DNA of 64,000 nucleotides from Rugalucina vietnamica (GCA_964017185.1 OZ024879.1:23563456-23627455), one strand, 5' to 3'; positions 1 through 11,207 are shown, counted from the first letter of the stretch. Made by a program: numbers and translations. The notes: generated by a model not told the origin, from the letters alone.

Positions 1-640
1 GCTGCGAAAAAAATCAATGATTTTGGGGGTAGGGGTGAGAAATATCTTATAACCTGAGTATACATGACACAAATTGATTTTAACCTAAACTGATCAATTA
101 TGGTATTAATATTGTAATTTAATTTCAAAAGGGACACTTGGCCCTTTTGTTTTTTGTTGCCTAGCAACGATAGAATTTGGAAATTGCTATAAGCCAGAAT
201 TAATAGAGGAAAATGGTTGCTAGGCAACCACGTCTCGAGCACTAGAGCAAGATTCAAATTGACCGAAGCAAACTTTTTCAGAGATGAATGTTAACACAGG
301 TAGTACTCAATTATTATAAGATACCGTTTTTTAAATTTGTGACATAGCTTGATTTATATACACTACGTTTGTTCGAATGGGCAAATGGTGGCCATAGATA
401 CTGCACGAGTGGTTCTTAAATAACCATAGCAACCAAAGTGGATGAGAAAATTTGATAAAACACGCTCCGTAGAGAGATCAGATGTGTATCTAGTGAACAA
501 AAGTAGTTTTTTGAGCCAGTCAATAAGGTTTATAAAACAAGAGAAAAGTCTCAATCATTATTGGATCATCCTCGTAGTCGGGCCCGGAAATGGGGTGTGA
601 GTTTCAAATCCGTCATGATGCAGCTGACGAACAAATGGAC
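1..640. other. AT-rich spacer, no gene
   Basis: No convincing coding region. The one notable structure is a pair of 13-base arms in inverted order, GTTGCCTAGCAAC at 156-168 and its reverse complement at 216-228. Each arm resembles an RFX X-box half-site pair, but is one base shorter than the usual 14-mer. Confidence 0.5.
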
Positions 641-1262
641 TAGTAAAATTCCGGCTTCTTACAAACTTGAGGGTACAGTGTTGGAAAATATTGAAAGTAT
701 CAAATATCTCGAGGTAACAATAAACAAGGATTGAAATGGAATACTCATATCAGCAATGTGTGCAGAAAGGTCACTAGGATCTTTTTTAGACAAAATCTGT
801 TTTCTTGCCCCCAAGATGTGAGAGAAGCTGCTTATAAAGATCCGGTGAGACCTATTCTTGAGTATGGTAGCTCGGTTTGTGACCCTCGTTATGAAGGTCT
901 GGTGGATGAATTGGAGAAAATGCAAAAGCGTGCAGCTAGATTTGTAAGTAGGAATATACATATGAAAAAGGTAGTATGATTTAAAATCTACAATGGTAAT
1001 CTCAGCAGAAAAGAAGGAAGGATAATAGAACTATATTGCTTTACAAAGGTCTAAAAAGGAGAGCAAAAAATACCCACGGATGACCTTTTCCCCACAAATA
1101 GGCGTTGTAGGAATCAACACTCCTTGGCATTTCAGATACCTTCAGCAAGTACAAATGCCTATTTACATAGTTTCTATTAGAGATTGGAATTACCTCTCTG
1201 ATTCTCTGATCTCCTCTGCTGAAATATCGGATGATTGTGTGTCTAAATTTACTTTTCAGAGC
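640..1262 (+). mobile_element. CR1/Jockey-like LINE, 3' part of the RT ORF (fossil)
   Basis: Broken reading frames encode the C-terminal part of a non-LTR reverse transcriptase. At 731-979 they give KWNTHISNVCRKVTRIFF, then a stretch with EAAYKDPVRPILEYGSSV and EKMQKRAARFVSR. A second frame at 1080-1262 gives RDWNYLSDSLISSAE, which corresponds to the usual IRDWNDLPDSL near the end of such proteins. The catalytic core is absent, so this is a 5'-truncated, frame-disrupted copy. Fragments of the same family occur at 12045-12660, 40480-41260 and 44165-44640. Confidence 0.8.
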
Positions 1263-1612
1263 TCGGGACTAAACCCGGTCAAAAGGGTGGTCGAGTGGGA
1301 ATATGGGCCCCCACCAATTGCGGCCTTGGAGACATACAGATGGGCTGCTTGTGCCTCATGGCAAAGCTTCTAATCTACTGACCGACCATCTGATTACTGG
1401 TTAACCAATCATGTCTGAGTCTGCCCAGGAAAAGTGGTCTAGTCAAACCATCTATACAGACAAGCCTTATTAGCTTAGTTGGGAAGCACATTTTGCGTGT
1501 CATAACATCCTCATGTTGGGTAAAAGTCCCATAAAATGGAGGCAACGTCCCGACATGACCATTGCTTTTGACTGGGACGTAAGCATCAATTCAAACTAAA
1601 TAAACCCGGTCA
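1262..1612 (+). repeat. SINE-like repeat, family 3, copy 1
   Basis: About 350 bp shared with 63060-63380. Common blocks include GGGCTGCTTGTGCCTC, ACCATCTGATTACTGGTTAA, GGGTAAAAGTCCCATAAA and a tail reading ACTGGGACGT...CATCAATTCAAAC. The tail is close to that of SINE family 2 (31850-31895), which suggests a shared 3' end used by a partner LINE. No clear tRNA promoter was seen in this copy. Confidence 0.6.
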
Positions 1613-2735
1613 AGCCACCTCCCCCTTTTGTGGTATTGTTAACATGACGTTTCACCATACTGTTTTTCTGCTCTTAAAGGACCTCAGTTTTATTTGCTAT
1701 TTCTACAGCTGGCGTTGTGCCGTGTGGCGGCCTAAAAGGTCTCCCCGTACATCATCCATAGTGCAGATTATATTTTCCTTTTGATCCTTTGAAATATGTG
1801 GGGGTATTCCGAGAAATCAGAAAATAATTATCGGCTTAGATTCATTTTCTAACCAACGTTTAATATATTTGGCTCCTTTTTGATTATTATAGTCTTTGTA
1901 CCGACTATTCTTTTGAAAGTTGTAAAATAACAGTAATTCTCTTTGGCTTCATGTTGCCAAATCATTAGGGTCACTGAAGAGGCTTAACTAGCCGAAACCG
2001 CGGTATGGCACATCCCCTTTCTCATTAATATACTCACTGCTCTTAAAGGATCTCAGTTTTATTTTTATTTATCAAATCAATTCAATTCTTTATTCCCTAA
2101 GTATTATATTCATATAGGAAATGAACTGAATGCAGTTGTCTGTGTGCGTTCCTTTACCGGAATGGGACGATAGATACCGGAATGGACGTTTATATGCGGC
2201 ACAGAGTACTTTGAATGTAATTTGTATGCACAAAGATTACTTTTGAATTCATATAAGTAGTTTGCATCAGAAGATTCATCTAAGTATAGCAAAACTAGCT
2301 CTCCATGGTTTAGGGTAGCTCTGTAGATGTGTGGTCTGGGGTGAGGCTTTTGTTCACAGGTTTCTTTAGAGATCTCAGGGGTGGTTCTACATCACAGGTG
2401 CAAATAGAACTTAGTAAAAGTGTTGGCACCATGACAGTGACACAGGCGTACATGAGCATTTGAGCTAGGCTTCTTTCCCATCGTATGGAACACAATAGAT
2501 TTATCATTCTTTTTGTTGCGATTATCGTTTTGCTCTAATCAGAATAGTATGACTGGTTTTCCTTGCTGCACAGGATAGGACTTATACATGTATTTGTGGT
2601 AAAATACGTCATCAACTGCTTCAGATATACATGTAGACAAATTATCACTTTGCATGACCGACTCCCAAACCGCTTCTATGAAACATCACCGGAGTCTTTC
2701 AACCTGAGAAGTTGAGTCGGGTCACTCATGTCTAG
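1613..2735. other. No gene recognised
   Basis: AT-rich DNA. Short open frames at 2110-2507 on the minus strand show no recognisable motif, splice context or biased composition, and are treated as chance. Confidence 0.5.
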
Positions 2736-2935
2736 GATTTGCTCTATAGAAAGGTACAAGTAGGCAAAGATCAGGAAAAGGCGCAATCAGAAAAAGATTC
2801 CCACTCCAAAAACCGAGGTGGGAAAAAACCAAACCAATAATCAGGTACCTATACCATGAAAACATTTCGTAAGCTGAATGAGCAGCTATTTTCCCAATAG
2901 GTGGCCACTCAGTTACTTTAACTTAACTAAACATA
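2736..2935 (-). repeat. Unclassified interspersed repeat (ACTGAGTGGCC family)
   Basis: Reverse complement of a block also found at 12806-12925, 18031-18180, 41470-41505 and 43862-43985. The shared core reads, on the repeat strand, AACTGAGTGGCCGCCTATTG, then AATAGCTGCTCACTC, then CCCACCCCTCGGTTTATGG. No coding content. Copies usually sit next to LINE fragments, so it may be part of a LINE untranslated region. Confidence 0.6.
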
Positions 2936-3249
2936 TGCAAACATACATAAGGCGCCAACAGCACAAAAATATTTTGATTACCAAGACATAAAACAAAAAG
3001 AACCACCACAGAAGTATCGACTTGGAACGATCAGTAACACAAAGTTACTGGCAAAAGTTATAGAGGTTGCAGTCTCTTCGACAAAATCGGCATAAGTCAC
3101 CAAACTCATTGTCACCAGTGACGAATCAGAAGCCTGGTGAGGGACATTGACGGAAACATCTAAAAGAGTATTTGGTGCTATGGAAACATCAGAACCAGTT
3201 GGTTAGATAGTCATGTTTTCCGCTCGATGTTTTTCAGCTGAACATTTTC

Positions 3250-3331
3250 AATGTTTAAAGCTCAAAAAATCTGTTTATGGCCTGGGCAAGTTTTCAGAAT
3301 GTTGAATGGACCAAAAACGGTTCTATCCTGT
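3250..3331 (-). mobile_element. pogo-type transposon fragment, 3' of the SINE insertion
   Basis: Closely matches 13603-13690, the C-terminal coding part of the pogo-like copy: AAAGCTCAAAAAATCT, GGGCAAGTTTTC, then TGGACCAAAAACGGTTCT. The match stops at about 3331, where SINE family 1 begins. It resumes on the far side of the tandem array at about 5255. This is the left half of a transposase ORF split by the SINE. Confidence 0.8.
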
Positions 3332-3672
3332 TTTGTTTTTGTTTTGTTTTCTTGTTACTCCCATGAATCAATTTCTGGTTATTCTTGGGAGGTCATTGTA
3401 CACTTCGGTGTGTTTGCAGGATGAGCCTACATGCATGAGGATAGAACCTGTGTAGGGATCTTTAACCTCCACAGGGGATGACTGTCCCGACACAGGGGGC
3501 CTCCAGTTAACGTCCCGATCCGAAGGACGGCGCACTGTATCATGTCATTCCTGCAAATGACACGAAGGGAAGCGTGTTCGGACCATCATATTTTCCTCGC
3601 GCCCGGTGGAGATCGAAGCCGGGACCTCTAGCACAAGAGGCCAGTGCGCTAACCACTCGGCTACCTCGCTTC
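3332..3672 (-). repeat. tRNA-derived SINE, family 1, copy A
   Basis: About 340 bp in minus orientation. On the minus strand the head carries a pol III A-box-like TAGCCGAGTGGTTAG and a B-box region diverged from GGTTCGATCC, preceded by a type II (Leu/Ser-like) tRNA pattern. The body follows with the ACAGTGCGCCGTCC and AATCAGAAATTG-like blocks shared with copies at 21656-21975 and 49268-49613. The head points into the tandem array, and the array monomer contains this head. Confidence 0.85.
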
Positions 3673-5282
3673 TTCTCCAGTGGTTGCAGATAGTGCGCTA
3701 ACCACTCGGCTACCTCGCTTCTTCTCCAGTGGTTGCAGATAGTGCGCTAACCACTCGGCTACCTCGCTTCTTCTCCAGTGGTTGCAGATAGTGCGCTAAC
3801 CACTCGGCTACCTCGCTTCTTCTCCAGTGGTTGCAGATAGTGCGCTAACCACTCGGCTACCTCGCTTCTTCTCCAGTGGTTGCAGATAGTGCGCTAACCA
3901 CTCGGCTACCTCGCTTCTTCTCCAGTGGTTGCAGATAGTGTGTGCAGTGTGACGGTACTCGGCTACCTCGCGTCTTCTCCAGTGGTTGCAGATAGTGTGT
4001 GCAGTGTGACGGTACTCGGCTACCTCGCTTCTTCTCCAGTGGTTGCAGATAGTGTGTGCAGTGGGACGGTACTCGGCTACCTCGCTTCTTCTCCAGTGGT
4101 CGGCTACCTCGCTTCTTCTCCAGTGGTTGCAGATAGTGTGTGCAGTGGGACGGTACTCGGCTACCTCGCTTCTTCTCCAGTGGTCGGCTACCTCGCTTCT
4201 TCTCCAGTGGTTGCAGATAGTGTGTGCAGTGTGACGGTACTCGGCTACCTCGCGTCTTCTCCAGTGGTTGCAGATAGTGCGCTAACCACTCGGCTACCTC
4301 GCTTCTTCTCCAGTGGTTGCAGATAGTGCGCTAACCACTCGGCTACCTCGCTTCTTCTCCAGTGGTTGCAGATAGTGCGCTAACCACTCGGCTACCTCGC
4401 TTCTTCTCCAGTGGTTGCAGATAGTGCGCTAACCACTCGGCTACCTCGCTTCTTCTCCAGTGGTTGCAGATAGTGTGTGCAGTGTGACGGTACTCGGCTA
4501 CCTCGCTTCTTCTCCAGTGGTTGCAGATAGTGTGTGCAGTGTGACGGTACTCGGCTACCTCGCTTCTTCTCCAGTGGTTGCAGATAGTGTGTGCAGTGGG
4601 ACGGTACTCGGCTACCTCGCTTCTTCTCCAGTGGTCGGCTACCTCGCTTCTTCTCCAGTGGTTGCAGATAGTGTGTGCAGTGTGACGGTACTCGGCTACC
4701 TCGCGTCTTCTCCAGTGGTTGCAGATAGTGTGTGCAGTGTGACGGTACTCGGCTACCTCGCGTCTTCTCCAGTGGTTGCAGATAGTGTGTGCAGTGTGAC
4801 GGTACTCGGCTACCTCGCTTCTTCTCCAGTGGTTGCAGATAGTGTGTGCAGTGTGACGGTACTCGGCTACCTCGCTTCTTCTCCGGTGGTTGCAGATAGT
4901 GTGTGCAGTGTGACGGTACTCGGCTACCTCGCTTCTTCTCCAGTGGTTGCAGATAGTGTGTGCAGTGTGACGGTAAAGACCACTCGGCTACCTCGCTTCT
5001 TCTCCAGTGGTTGCAGATAGTGTGTGCAGTGTGACGGTAAAGACCACTCGGCTACCTCGCTTCTTCTCCAGTGGTTTCAGATAGTGTGTGCAGTGGGACG
5101 GTAAAGACCACTCGGCTAACTCGCTTCTTCTCCAGTGGTTGCAGATAGTGTGTGCAGTGGGACGGTACTCGGCTACCTCGCTTTTTCTCCAGTGGTTGCA
5201 GATAGTGTGTGCAGTGGGACGGTACTCGGCTACCTCGCTTCTTCTCCAGTGGTTGCAGATAGTGTGTGCAGTGGGACGGTAT
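3658..5282. repeat. Tandem array of about 31 SINE/pogo junction units
   Basis: About 1.6 kb of tandem units starting with CGGCTACCTCGCTTCTTCTC. I counted four forms: 49-bp units carrying GCGCTAACCACT (first five, and again at 4242-4437), 57-bp units carrying TGTGTGCAGTGTGACGGTACT, short 27-bp units (4074, 4158, 4609), and roughly 64-bp units with GACGGTAAAGACCACT near the right end. Read on the minus strand, the 57-bp unit encodes LPSHCTHYLQPLEKK, matching the pogo DDE segment LPPHTTHxLQPLD, followed by the SINE head. The array therefore amplified the junction between a SINE and a transposase gene. Long open frames across it are side effects of unit length. Confidence 0.92.
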
Positions 5283-5745
5283 AGAAAGGAGAGTACTATT
5301 TTCATCCAATGCACTCTCTATGATGGCGAGAGTTGCATGAGAAGATTGGTTTTCAAATAGTAACAACTGCGGTCTGTTAGGACCACAGCTTCCAAAAAAC
5401 TTCATCAAACTACTTCTACCCAATGTCATCAGTGATCCAGCCTTACAGTACCTTTTGGTGCATCTGTTTTGCCTTTCGTGATAACAAGAGGTGGCAATGA
5501 GGCACCGGCGCCGTTTACACAAGCAATTAATATGCTATTACTTGATTTTGGGTTTGTTTAGTCTACCACAGATTTTGACCCTCTTTCTGTTACAAATTTT
5601 GGTTGGCTATGTTCAAAGTTTACACCCGTTTCGTCACAATTCCAAACTTCTTTTGCTGTCACCCCTAACTCAGATTTGACTTTTTTATGTCCGAAAATTA
5701 ATTGTTTACAACTCAAAGATGTAGCCTGCTCTCCTTTCGAAGTCT
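5255..5745 (-). pseudogene. pogo-type DDE transposase fragment (broken)
   Basis: The minus-strand frame gives SCGPNRPQLLLFENQSSHAT, then LAIIESALDENSTLLSIPSH. This is the central DDE block of pogo/Tigger-like transposases and is collinear with the copy at 13607-13966 (GPKRPQMLLIDGHSSHETLA). The expected catalytic Asp of LLIDGH is replaced (LLFENQ), and reading frames are interrupted further upstream. It is the right half of the ORF interrupted by the SINE and its tandem array. It is inactive. Confidence 0.8.
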
Positions 5746-5899
5746 GAGTCTCTAGAAAGGAGAGATCACTATTTTAGAGCGAACGACAAAGACACCCATT
5801 TTCTGAATTTGGTGTAGTTATTCTCTAATGAAAAAAAACGATATACGTTTATCGGCCGCTCTTCTTTCAATGTGATTTGGTCTACTTTGGCTACAACGA

Positions 5900-6143
5900 T
5901 ATGAGCCGCCTCGTGGGAAAACCAACAATGTGGTTTCCGACAAGGTCCGACACAAACCGGTCTGTACAATCATAGAAAAGGGCTAGAAGCTTGAAATTTC
6001 GGATTTAAGTAGAAGAGGAATTGTACTATCCGAGTAGCGAAAACAAAGGCGCTGATCAGCTTCGCAGTTGTTACTGCGAAGCTGATCTGCGCCTTTGTTT
6101 TCGCCTATGCCAGATTGTTGGTTTTCCCATGAGGCGGCTCATA
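5900..6143 (+). mobile_element. MITE-1 copy 1 (TATGAGCCGCCTCGTG ends)
   Basis: About 244 bp bounded by inverted ends TATGAGCCGCCTCGTGGGAA and its near complement, with a further ACCAACAAT in each arm. The interior holds a strong palindrome, GCGCTGATCAGCTTCGCAGT facing its complement, and the constant text GGTCCGACACAAACCGG. There is no coding capacity. The outermost TA/AT could be a TA target duplication. Eight copies lie in the window, so it is a young or efficiently amplified family. Confidence 0.9.
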
Positions 6144-7430
6144 TAAAAGATTGAAACCATGCAAATTTTTCAAGCTTTAATTTTATTAGAAACTCATACG
6201 AAATTCTTCTCTCATGGCAATTATCTCATCATTCATGTGTTCATAATCATACTTCAGGCTGAGTTCTTGGATCTTCTGAGTATACCCCTCAGAACATACT
6301 TGGTTGGCTTTATTGAAGTTAAGGTTATCTTAAAAACTGGTAGTTTAAGGGAATTTAATGTTTATAACAGCCTGATAGAACAATTGTAAAATGTAACTCG
6401 TAAACGCTGCATAACTTTCTGTATATCAACTAGTGTACATTTTATCTTTACCATAGAATTGTACATTGTCGTGCTTAACTTGTGAAAATAAATACATTCA
6501 TTTAACAAGCAGAAACTGCATTAAAAAGTGTTATGGTGCCCTTTATTAAGATGTCACAATCACCGCACAGGTTACACCTTTTCGTAGTTTCAAATTTTGT
6601 CAATTGGATTGTGTGGGGAATATCTCAAATTGATAGTTATCTCAAGTTTGTCTAAAATGGTCTAAATGGACATTCGCTGTAAGTTACAATACAGACAATT
6701 TAACATTTCCTTCACATATAAGGTGGAGCAGGTGCTTAATTTCTAAGAGAGCTGTCCGTCTCTATCATAAATGAAACACTGTCAAATTTCGTGATTGAAA
6801 ACGTCAACCAAAACGCTTCTAGAACTTACCAAATAAATAGATTTTTTGAAGTTGTAGTAGTATTTGTACATACTATTATTATGGTATGTACAGCTCTTCC
6901 ACTGACATTTTGTGTTATCTTTCAAAATGTTATTACTCACAAACAAAGATGTTAGTGGATAGATAATCCAAAACTTATATCAATGGAATCAGCAAAGATC
7001 TGACACAAAGTAGCATTAACATTTTGGATGAGTCATAACCGGACAGGAAATTATTAGGCTCTGAAACTTCTATTTCGACGTTTATTCAATTTATCAACAC
7101 GTAAAAACTGGCATAGTACTAAGTTTACAGCTCTCGTAAAACTTGTAATTTCTGTTTTAGGAAAATAAGGTAATGGAGATCCCACAGGTATAAAATCGTG
7201 ATTCTAACCCTTTTAATTCAAACATTATACTGTTTATTGGGAAAGGGTGAAGAAGGTATTTGCAGTGTCATAAGGGTGCCCCTCTTTAGAGTCTCGATTT
7301 GCTATGATAAATTGCACCGTCCTAAAATTGTTGGGTGATTTCAATATCGCAAAGAACCCATCTATAATAACCAAGTCTTTTTGCTCTGTGATAGATGCTA
7401 GTTTAGGAGAAATTGAGTCGATGACAAGAA
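6144..7430. other. AT-rich spacer, no gene
   Basis: I see no exon with plausible splice sites, no repeat shared with the rest of the window and no conserved peptide. Short open frames such as 6159-6389 look like chance. Confidence 0.5.
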
Positions 7431-7760
7431 TTAAAGAACACCCCTCGTATGTTGCATGGGCAAGTTTTCGTAATTAAATGGTCTATTTATTTCTAGGAGT
7501 TCCTTTTCCGTTGAGAGGCGTTCTTTGTCAATTGCAAGACGTTGCTTTTCGATTTGCAAACGCTCCGTCTCCACTTCCAGTCGCGTCTCTTCTATGATCC
7601 GAATCAGTCGCTCTTCCGACGATATGCCGGGAGATTTTGGCATTCAGTTCTTCCGAAGATATCCCGGGAGATTTAACAACGTTGTCAATAGATTTCTGAA
7701 ATTCTGTGTAAAAAGTAAATTTGTGAAAGATAACAGGCGATATCATTTTATGTATTTTTT
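7431..7760 (-). pseudogene. Coiled-coil fragment, possibly the tail of a transposon-linked DNA-binding protein
   Basis: The minus-strand frame 7431-7643 has a charged heptad-like run: EETRLEVETERLQIEKQRLA, then IDKERLSTEKELLEINR. Such (R/K)LE(I/V)E runs are common at the C-terminus of Myb/SANT-like proteins carried by Harbinger elements and of their host relatives. Just upstream the sequence KSPGISSEE appears twice, in two frames, from a short tandem duplication near 7620-7670. An acceptor-like TTTACACAG lies near 7713. No start, HTH domain or complete gene is visible, so identity is uncertain. Confidence 0.3.
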
Positions 7761-8485
7761 TTTTTTTTTGAAATATGCGCAACAACCACGGATAATCAAT
7801 ATTTTGAGCCATCGTATTGAAAATATAAAACAAAATTCATTTTTACAACAAAAACAAAAATACAACGCATTGCATGGGCTTGTTTCGAAATCATATTGTT
7901 ATAGATCAGTGCTGTTAGGATCTGTTTAGATCTAGTTTCATTCCTCTCATTTAAAAAGAAATAGTTCATTAAACTGTTTTAATCGACAAACATTTATTTT
8001 TAAAGCTGAAATCATAATCTTGCTCAACACGGGTTCTAAAGGCCTGACAGCTGTAGTTGATTGACATTTTAAACAGCGATTGCATGCAGGAGATAAACCT
8101 TTAAACCATGAAACCGTTTGTGCCGGTTGCGATGATGCATTTGTACAGTGGTACACAATTCGAGTACTTCAAACGTGCAAAAGTGAATTTTAGCAAGATC
8201 GGATCAGAAATAAAACAGTTAATGCATTTCGAGGGTCGACCATAGATAACTCGACAAAAGCTGGTGTAAACCATTCGTAACCGGGACGACAACGGGCTAT
8301 TCCGGCACAAACCGGGAATTCATCGGAACTACACCATAATGAACCGCATGATAAACATAGCTGTAATATAATGCATTTAACAGAAATTCATATGGGGTAT
8401 TAACATAAAAATCTAAGTCTGGAATCGATATAGTCGCAGCTGCACCCAATAAATAAACAGATTTTATGTATCTATGACAATTTCC
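7761..8485. other. No gene recognised; one piece of a CCGG-word repeat
   Basis: AT-rich. The block 8262-8335 (CCGGGACGACAACGGGCTAT, CAAACCGGGAATTC) is related to 19660-19870 and looks like a fragment of the same unclassified element. Open frames here show no protein signature. Confidence 0.45.
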
Positions 8486-8520
8486 ACGATAAAGAATATT
8501 TATTTTAAAGGCGCAACACG

Positions 8521-8572
<52 letters not shown>

Positions 8573-8718
8573 TTTTGTCAATATCTACGATAAAGAATAT
8601 TTATTCCTAAGGCGCAAAACGTCCGTCTCTCTCTCTCTCTCTCTCTCAGAGAAAGAAACGTTTTACGCCTTTAAAATAAATATTCTTTCAGAAAGAGAGA
8701 GAGAGTTTTTTTTCTTAA
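8486..8718. repeat. Foldback with (CT)n tracts
   Basis: The motif AAAGAATATTTATTTTAAAG plus GCGCAA and a CGTC/(TC)n run occurs twice in direct orientation (about 8492 and 8590) and once inverted (8660-8692, AAACGTTTTACGCCTTTAAA). The second and third copies would pair into a long hairpin closed by (TC)n/(GA)n. The flanking microsatellites probably mutate quickly. Confidence 0.85.
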
Positions 8719-8754
8719 AGAGATAAGCATCAAGTTTATCCATCAGACATTTGT

Positions 8755-9180
8755 ATGCCCCGCCCCCTAGGACAGGGGATAACGGGGATACAGTAGGGCT
8801 AAAGTGCCGGGTTTTATCCTCCGATGAGCCCCGGCTGTGCTGGAGATGTGCCGAGGTTTTTTATCCTCCGATGAGCCCCGGCTGTGCTGGAGATGTGCCG
8901 AGGTTTTAATTCCCCACCAATACATGGTCACATTACTTCAAATCAGATATATCATTTAGTTGCATTTTAATATTTACCTGTACATTTACATGCAGAAATT
9001 CAAGCATCCGTCTCATATTTTTTCATTAGAACAACTCTCAGCTGTTGATCCACTTTCTTGTCAGCCTCCTTGGAGCCGAGTTTCACCACAAATCTGACCC
9101 CGCAGTGTCGGGCTTTTTGCGGGGCTTTAAACACTGAAAAGTTAAACGCCCGGCTATTCCCCGGTCCCAGCGGTGGGGAT
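8755..9180. repeat. G+C-rich unclassified repeat with internal tandem duplication
   Basis: The base composition jumps in an AT-rich setting. A block starting TTTTATCCTCCGATGAGCCC and ending GGAGATGTGCCGAGG is present twice in tandem (about 8813-8906). The far side contains GACCCCGCAGTGTCGGGC and CGCCCGGCTATTCCCCGG. The CCCGG/CCGGG-rich ends in opposite orientation suggest a non-autonomous DNA element, but I could not fix its boundaries. Confidence 0.55.
8999..9125 (-). other. Unassigned short open frame
   Basis: Minus-strand frame reading CGVRFVVKLGSKEADKKVDQ, then QLRVVLMKKYETDA and a stop. It is well formed (alternating charged and hydrophobic residues) but lies inside the G+C-rich repeat. 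It could be part of a mobile-element ORF or an alternative last exon of the candidate at 9237-9382. I do not recognise it. Confidence 0.25.
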
Positions 9181-9236
9181 CACATTTGGATACAAATGAC
9201 TGGTGCATGATGGACACATGTCGCCTTACTTTGAAT

Positions 9237-9382
9237 TTAAAAATGCTTGCAATTAGTTTCTTTTGTTGATGAAGTCTTCACTTCTGATGTGTCAAGACCG
9301 TCATCAGTTCCTCCTAGGGCGGTAGGTCCCATTATGGCCGCTATCTTTTCATCGATTGGCGTCCATGGTAACGGCTCCCCTC
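9237..9382 (-). CDS. Candidate last coding exon of an unrecognised gene
   Basis: On the minus strand a good acceptor (TTTTATTGCAG) is followed by 2 nt and 47 in-frame codons, then TAA at 9237-9239. The peptide includes GEPLPWTPIDEKIAAIMG, then PTALGGTDDGLDTSEVKTSS, ending NCKHF. The codon choice and acidic, structured peptide look more like a protein C-terminus than chance. I found no partner exon upstream (9.4-25 kb on the minus strand), so it may be a stranded exon, have a very long intron, or belong to a mobile element. I cannot name a family. Confidence 0.35.
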
Positions 9383-11176
9383 CTGCAATAAAAGGAACAA
9401 GAAATGCTTTGCTATATCTAAAATAATAATGATGAAATTTAATAATAATAATGATAATAATAATAAAAGTAAGAGGAAAATATTTAGAAAAACAGCTTAT
9501 TTCAAATATGATAATCTAAATAATATGTAGTATATATTTTACAGACAGACATACATATGCCCTACAAAAAAGAAGCACAATGGTCACAGTGAGATTTTTT
9601 TGTTAAGATCTTCATTCGTTAAAAATTCAAAACGTCATAAAATGTCTATTTCTCATAAAGTCTTACTAACATTCACGTTGAACATACATGAAGATGTATT
9701 CTATACACAAACAAAGTAAGAATAGAGAGACCAGGAATTGATGCAATTTGATTTTAAGTCCCCCGACATACAGGCCCGTTTTGAAACGGACCTGTAGACA
9801 CCAGGTGGGAAAGAAATTACATAAAGCACAACGTAACATTATTCCGACAACTCACTCGAAGAGCAGAATGACTAGCTCTTTCCCAACAAGATAGCCATCC
9901 GGCTATGTTTTAACAGGAAGGAAAGGCAAAGAGCACAACAGAGAGGCAGGCACAATTAACAGTAGTATAACTTTTCCTGGGACACATATCCATGGCGTAC
10001 ACAAGTCTTATTGTTTTGGACCCCGAGATACATTTCACTCTGCCTGAGATGAAAGGTATCTCGGGTACAGTTGGTGCAAATTACAAAGTAATAAAATAAT
10101 TAACTCCCCCAGTGCTACTGCAGTCATTATGCAAATTTTGCTATGCCATGGTTATCTTGTGATTAATTATCTGTTGATAATTGATATATCTATATAAAAT
10201 AATTGATATATCTATATAAAATCAGAATATTTAATTCTACATTTTAGACGAAAACAAAGTAAAAATTCATAATTATCAGAATATTTTGAATAAAATTGCA
10301 TTTTCAATCAGTTTTCTACATGAAATATTAACGATTTTGCACATTGATGAAAATAGTTTTCATCTGACATGATCAGCTAATTACACACACCCTGCAGTGA
10401 GCTGCGGCATCAGCAACACTTTATTTCCCAGTTTTATAGTTGAAACCATATGCCAACTTCATGGTTCAGGGAAGAAAAAATGCACAGAAATTTTATAAGA
10501 GATGTGTACGCTATGGGTTTTACTGGGGACAAGTATGATGAAGATAAACCACTTTTCCTGGGACACAATTAATCGTTTTTACCGGGAACAACGCCGAAAA
10601 CTATTTTTCCTGGGGACAACCTCCAATTAATTAAGAAAGAAAAATAAAAACAAAAGTGACGAACATATGTAACAAAAAACTTTTGATGTAATTATGTTAA
10701 AATCCCAACCACATACACCAGAAATACCGCGATTATCATTCTCATTAATAAAACCATTTTTACTAGGACAGCGAAATTACCATTTCTATCAGTACAGCGA
10801 AAATGTATTTGCGATTATTAAAAACGAATTAGAATAGATATACCAAGATTTCAACTGGCTAACACATGTACATGTATTACAAAATGTTGCTGCAAATAAA
10901 GCCGAAAAACCTCGACCCAAAGATACTAGGCAGGGAGGAGAGCAATTCCACTGGTTCATCAAGATGTTCATTCACGAAACTAAACAAGAGCCCAACAAGA
11001 CAAACAGCAACTCGACCATAATAAGTCCTTAGGCCTTTGAAAGAAAAGTTATTTTGGGTGATATTTCAGTCACACTTTCATTCAGTAAACACAAATCAGT
11101 AGGCTTGCAGTAGTCATAGCGCAGCTTATAGATCATTTGGCAATCTAAATACATTCTTTTTCTTGTACACACTCAC

Positions 11177-11207
<31 letters not shown>

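Noticed and set aside
3925-5020. Long open frames reading VVADSVCSVTVLGYLASSP on the plus strand
   Set aside because: The 57-bp unit length is a multiple of three, which keeps any frame open. The meaningful reading is the minus-strand transposase segment, and even that is fossil.
3658-5282. Regular repeats that could suggest a CRISPR-like array
   Set aside because: There are no unique spacers; units are wholly repeated and derive from SINE and transposase text in an animal genome.
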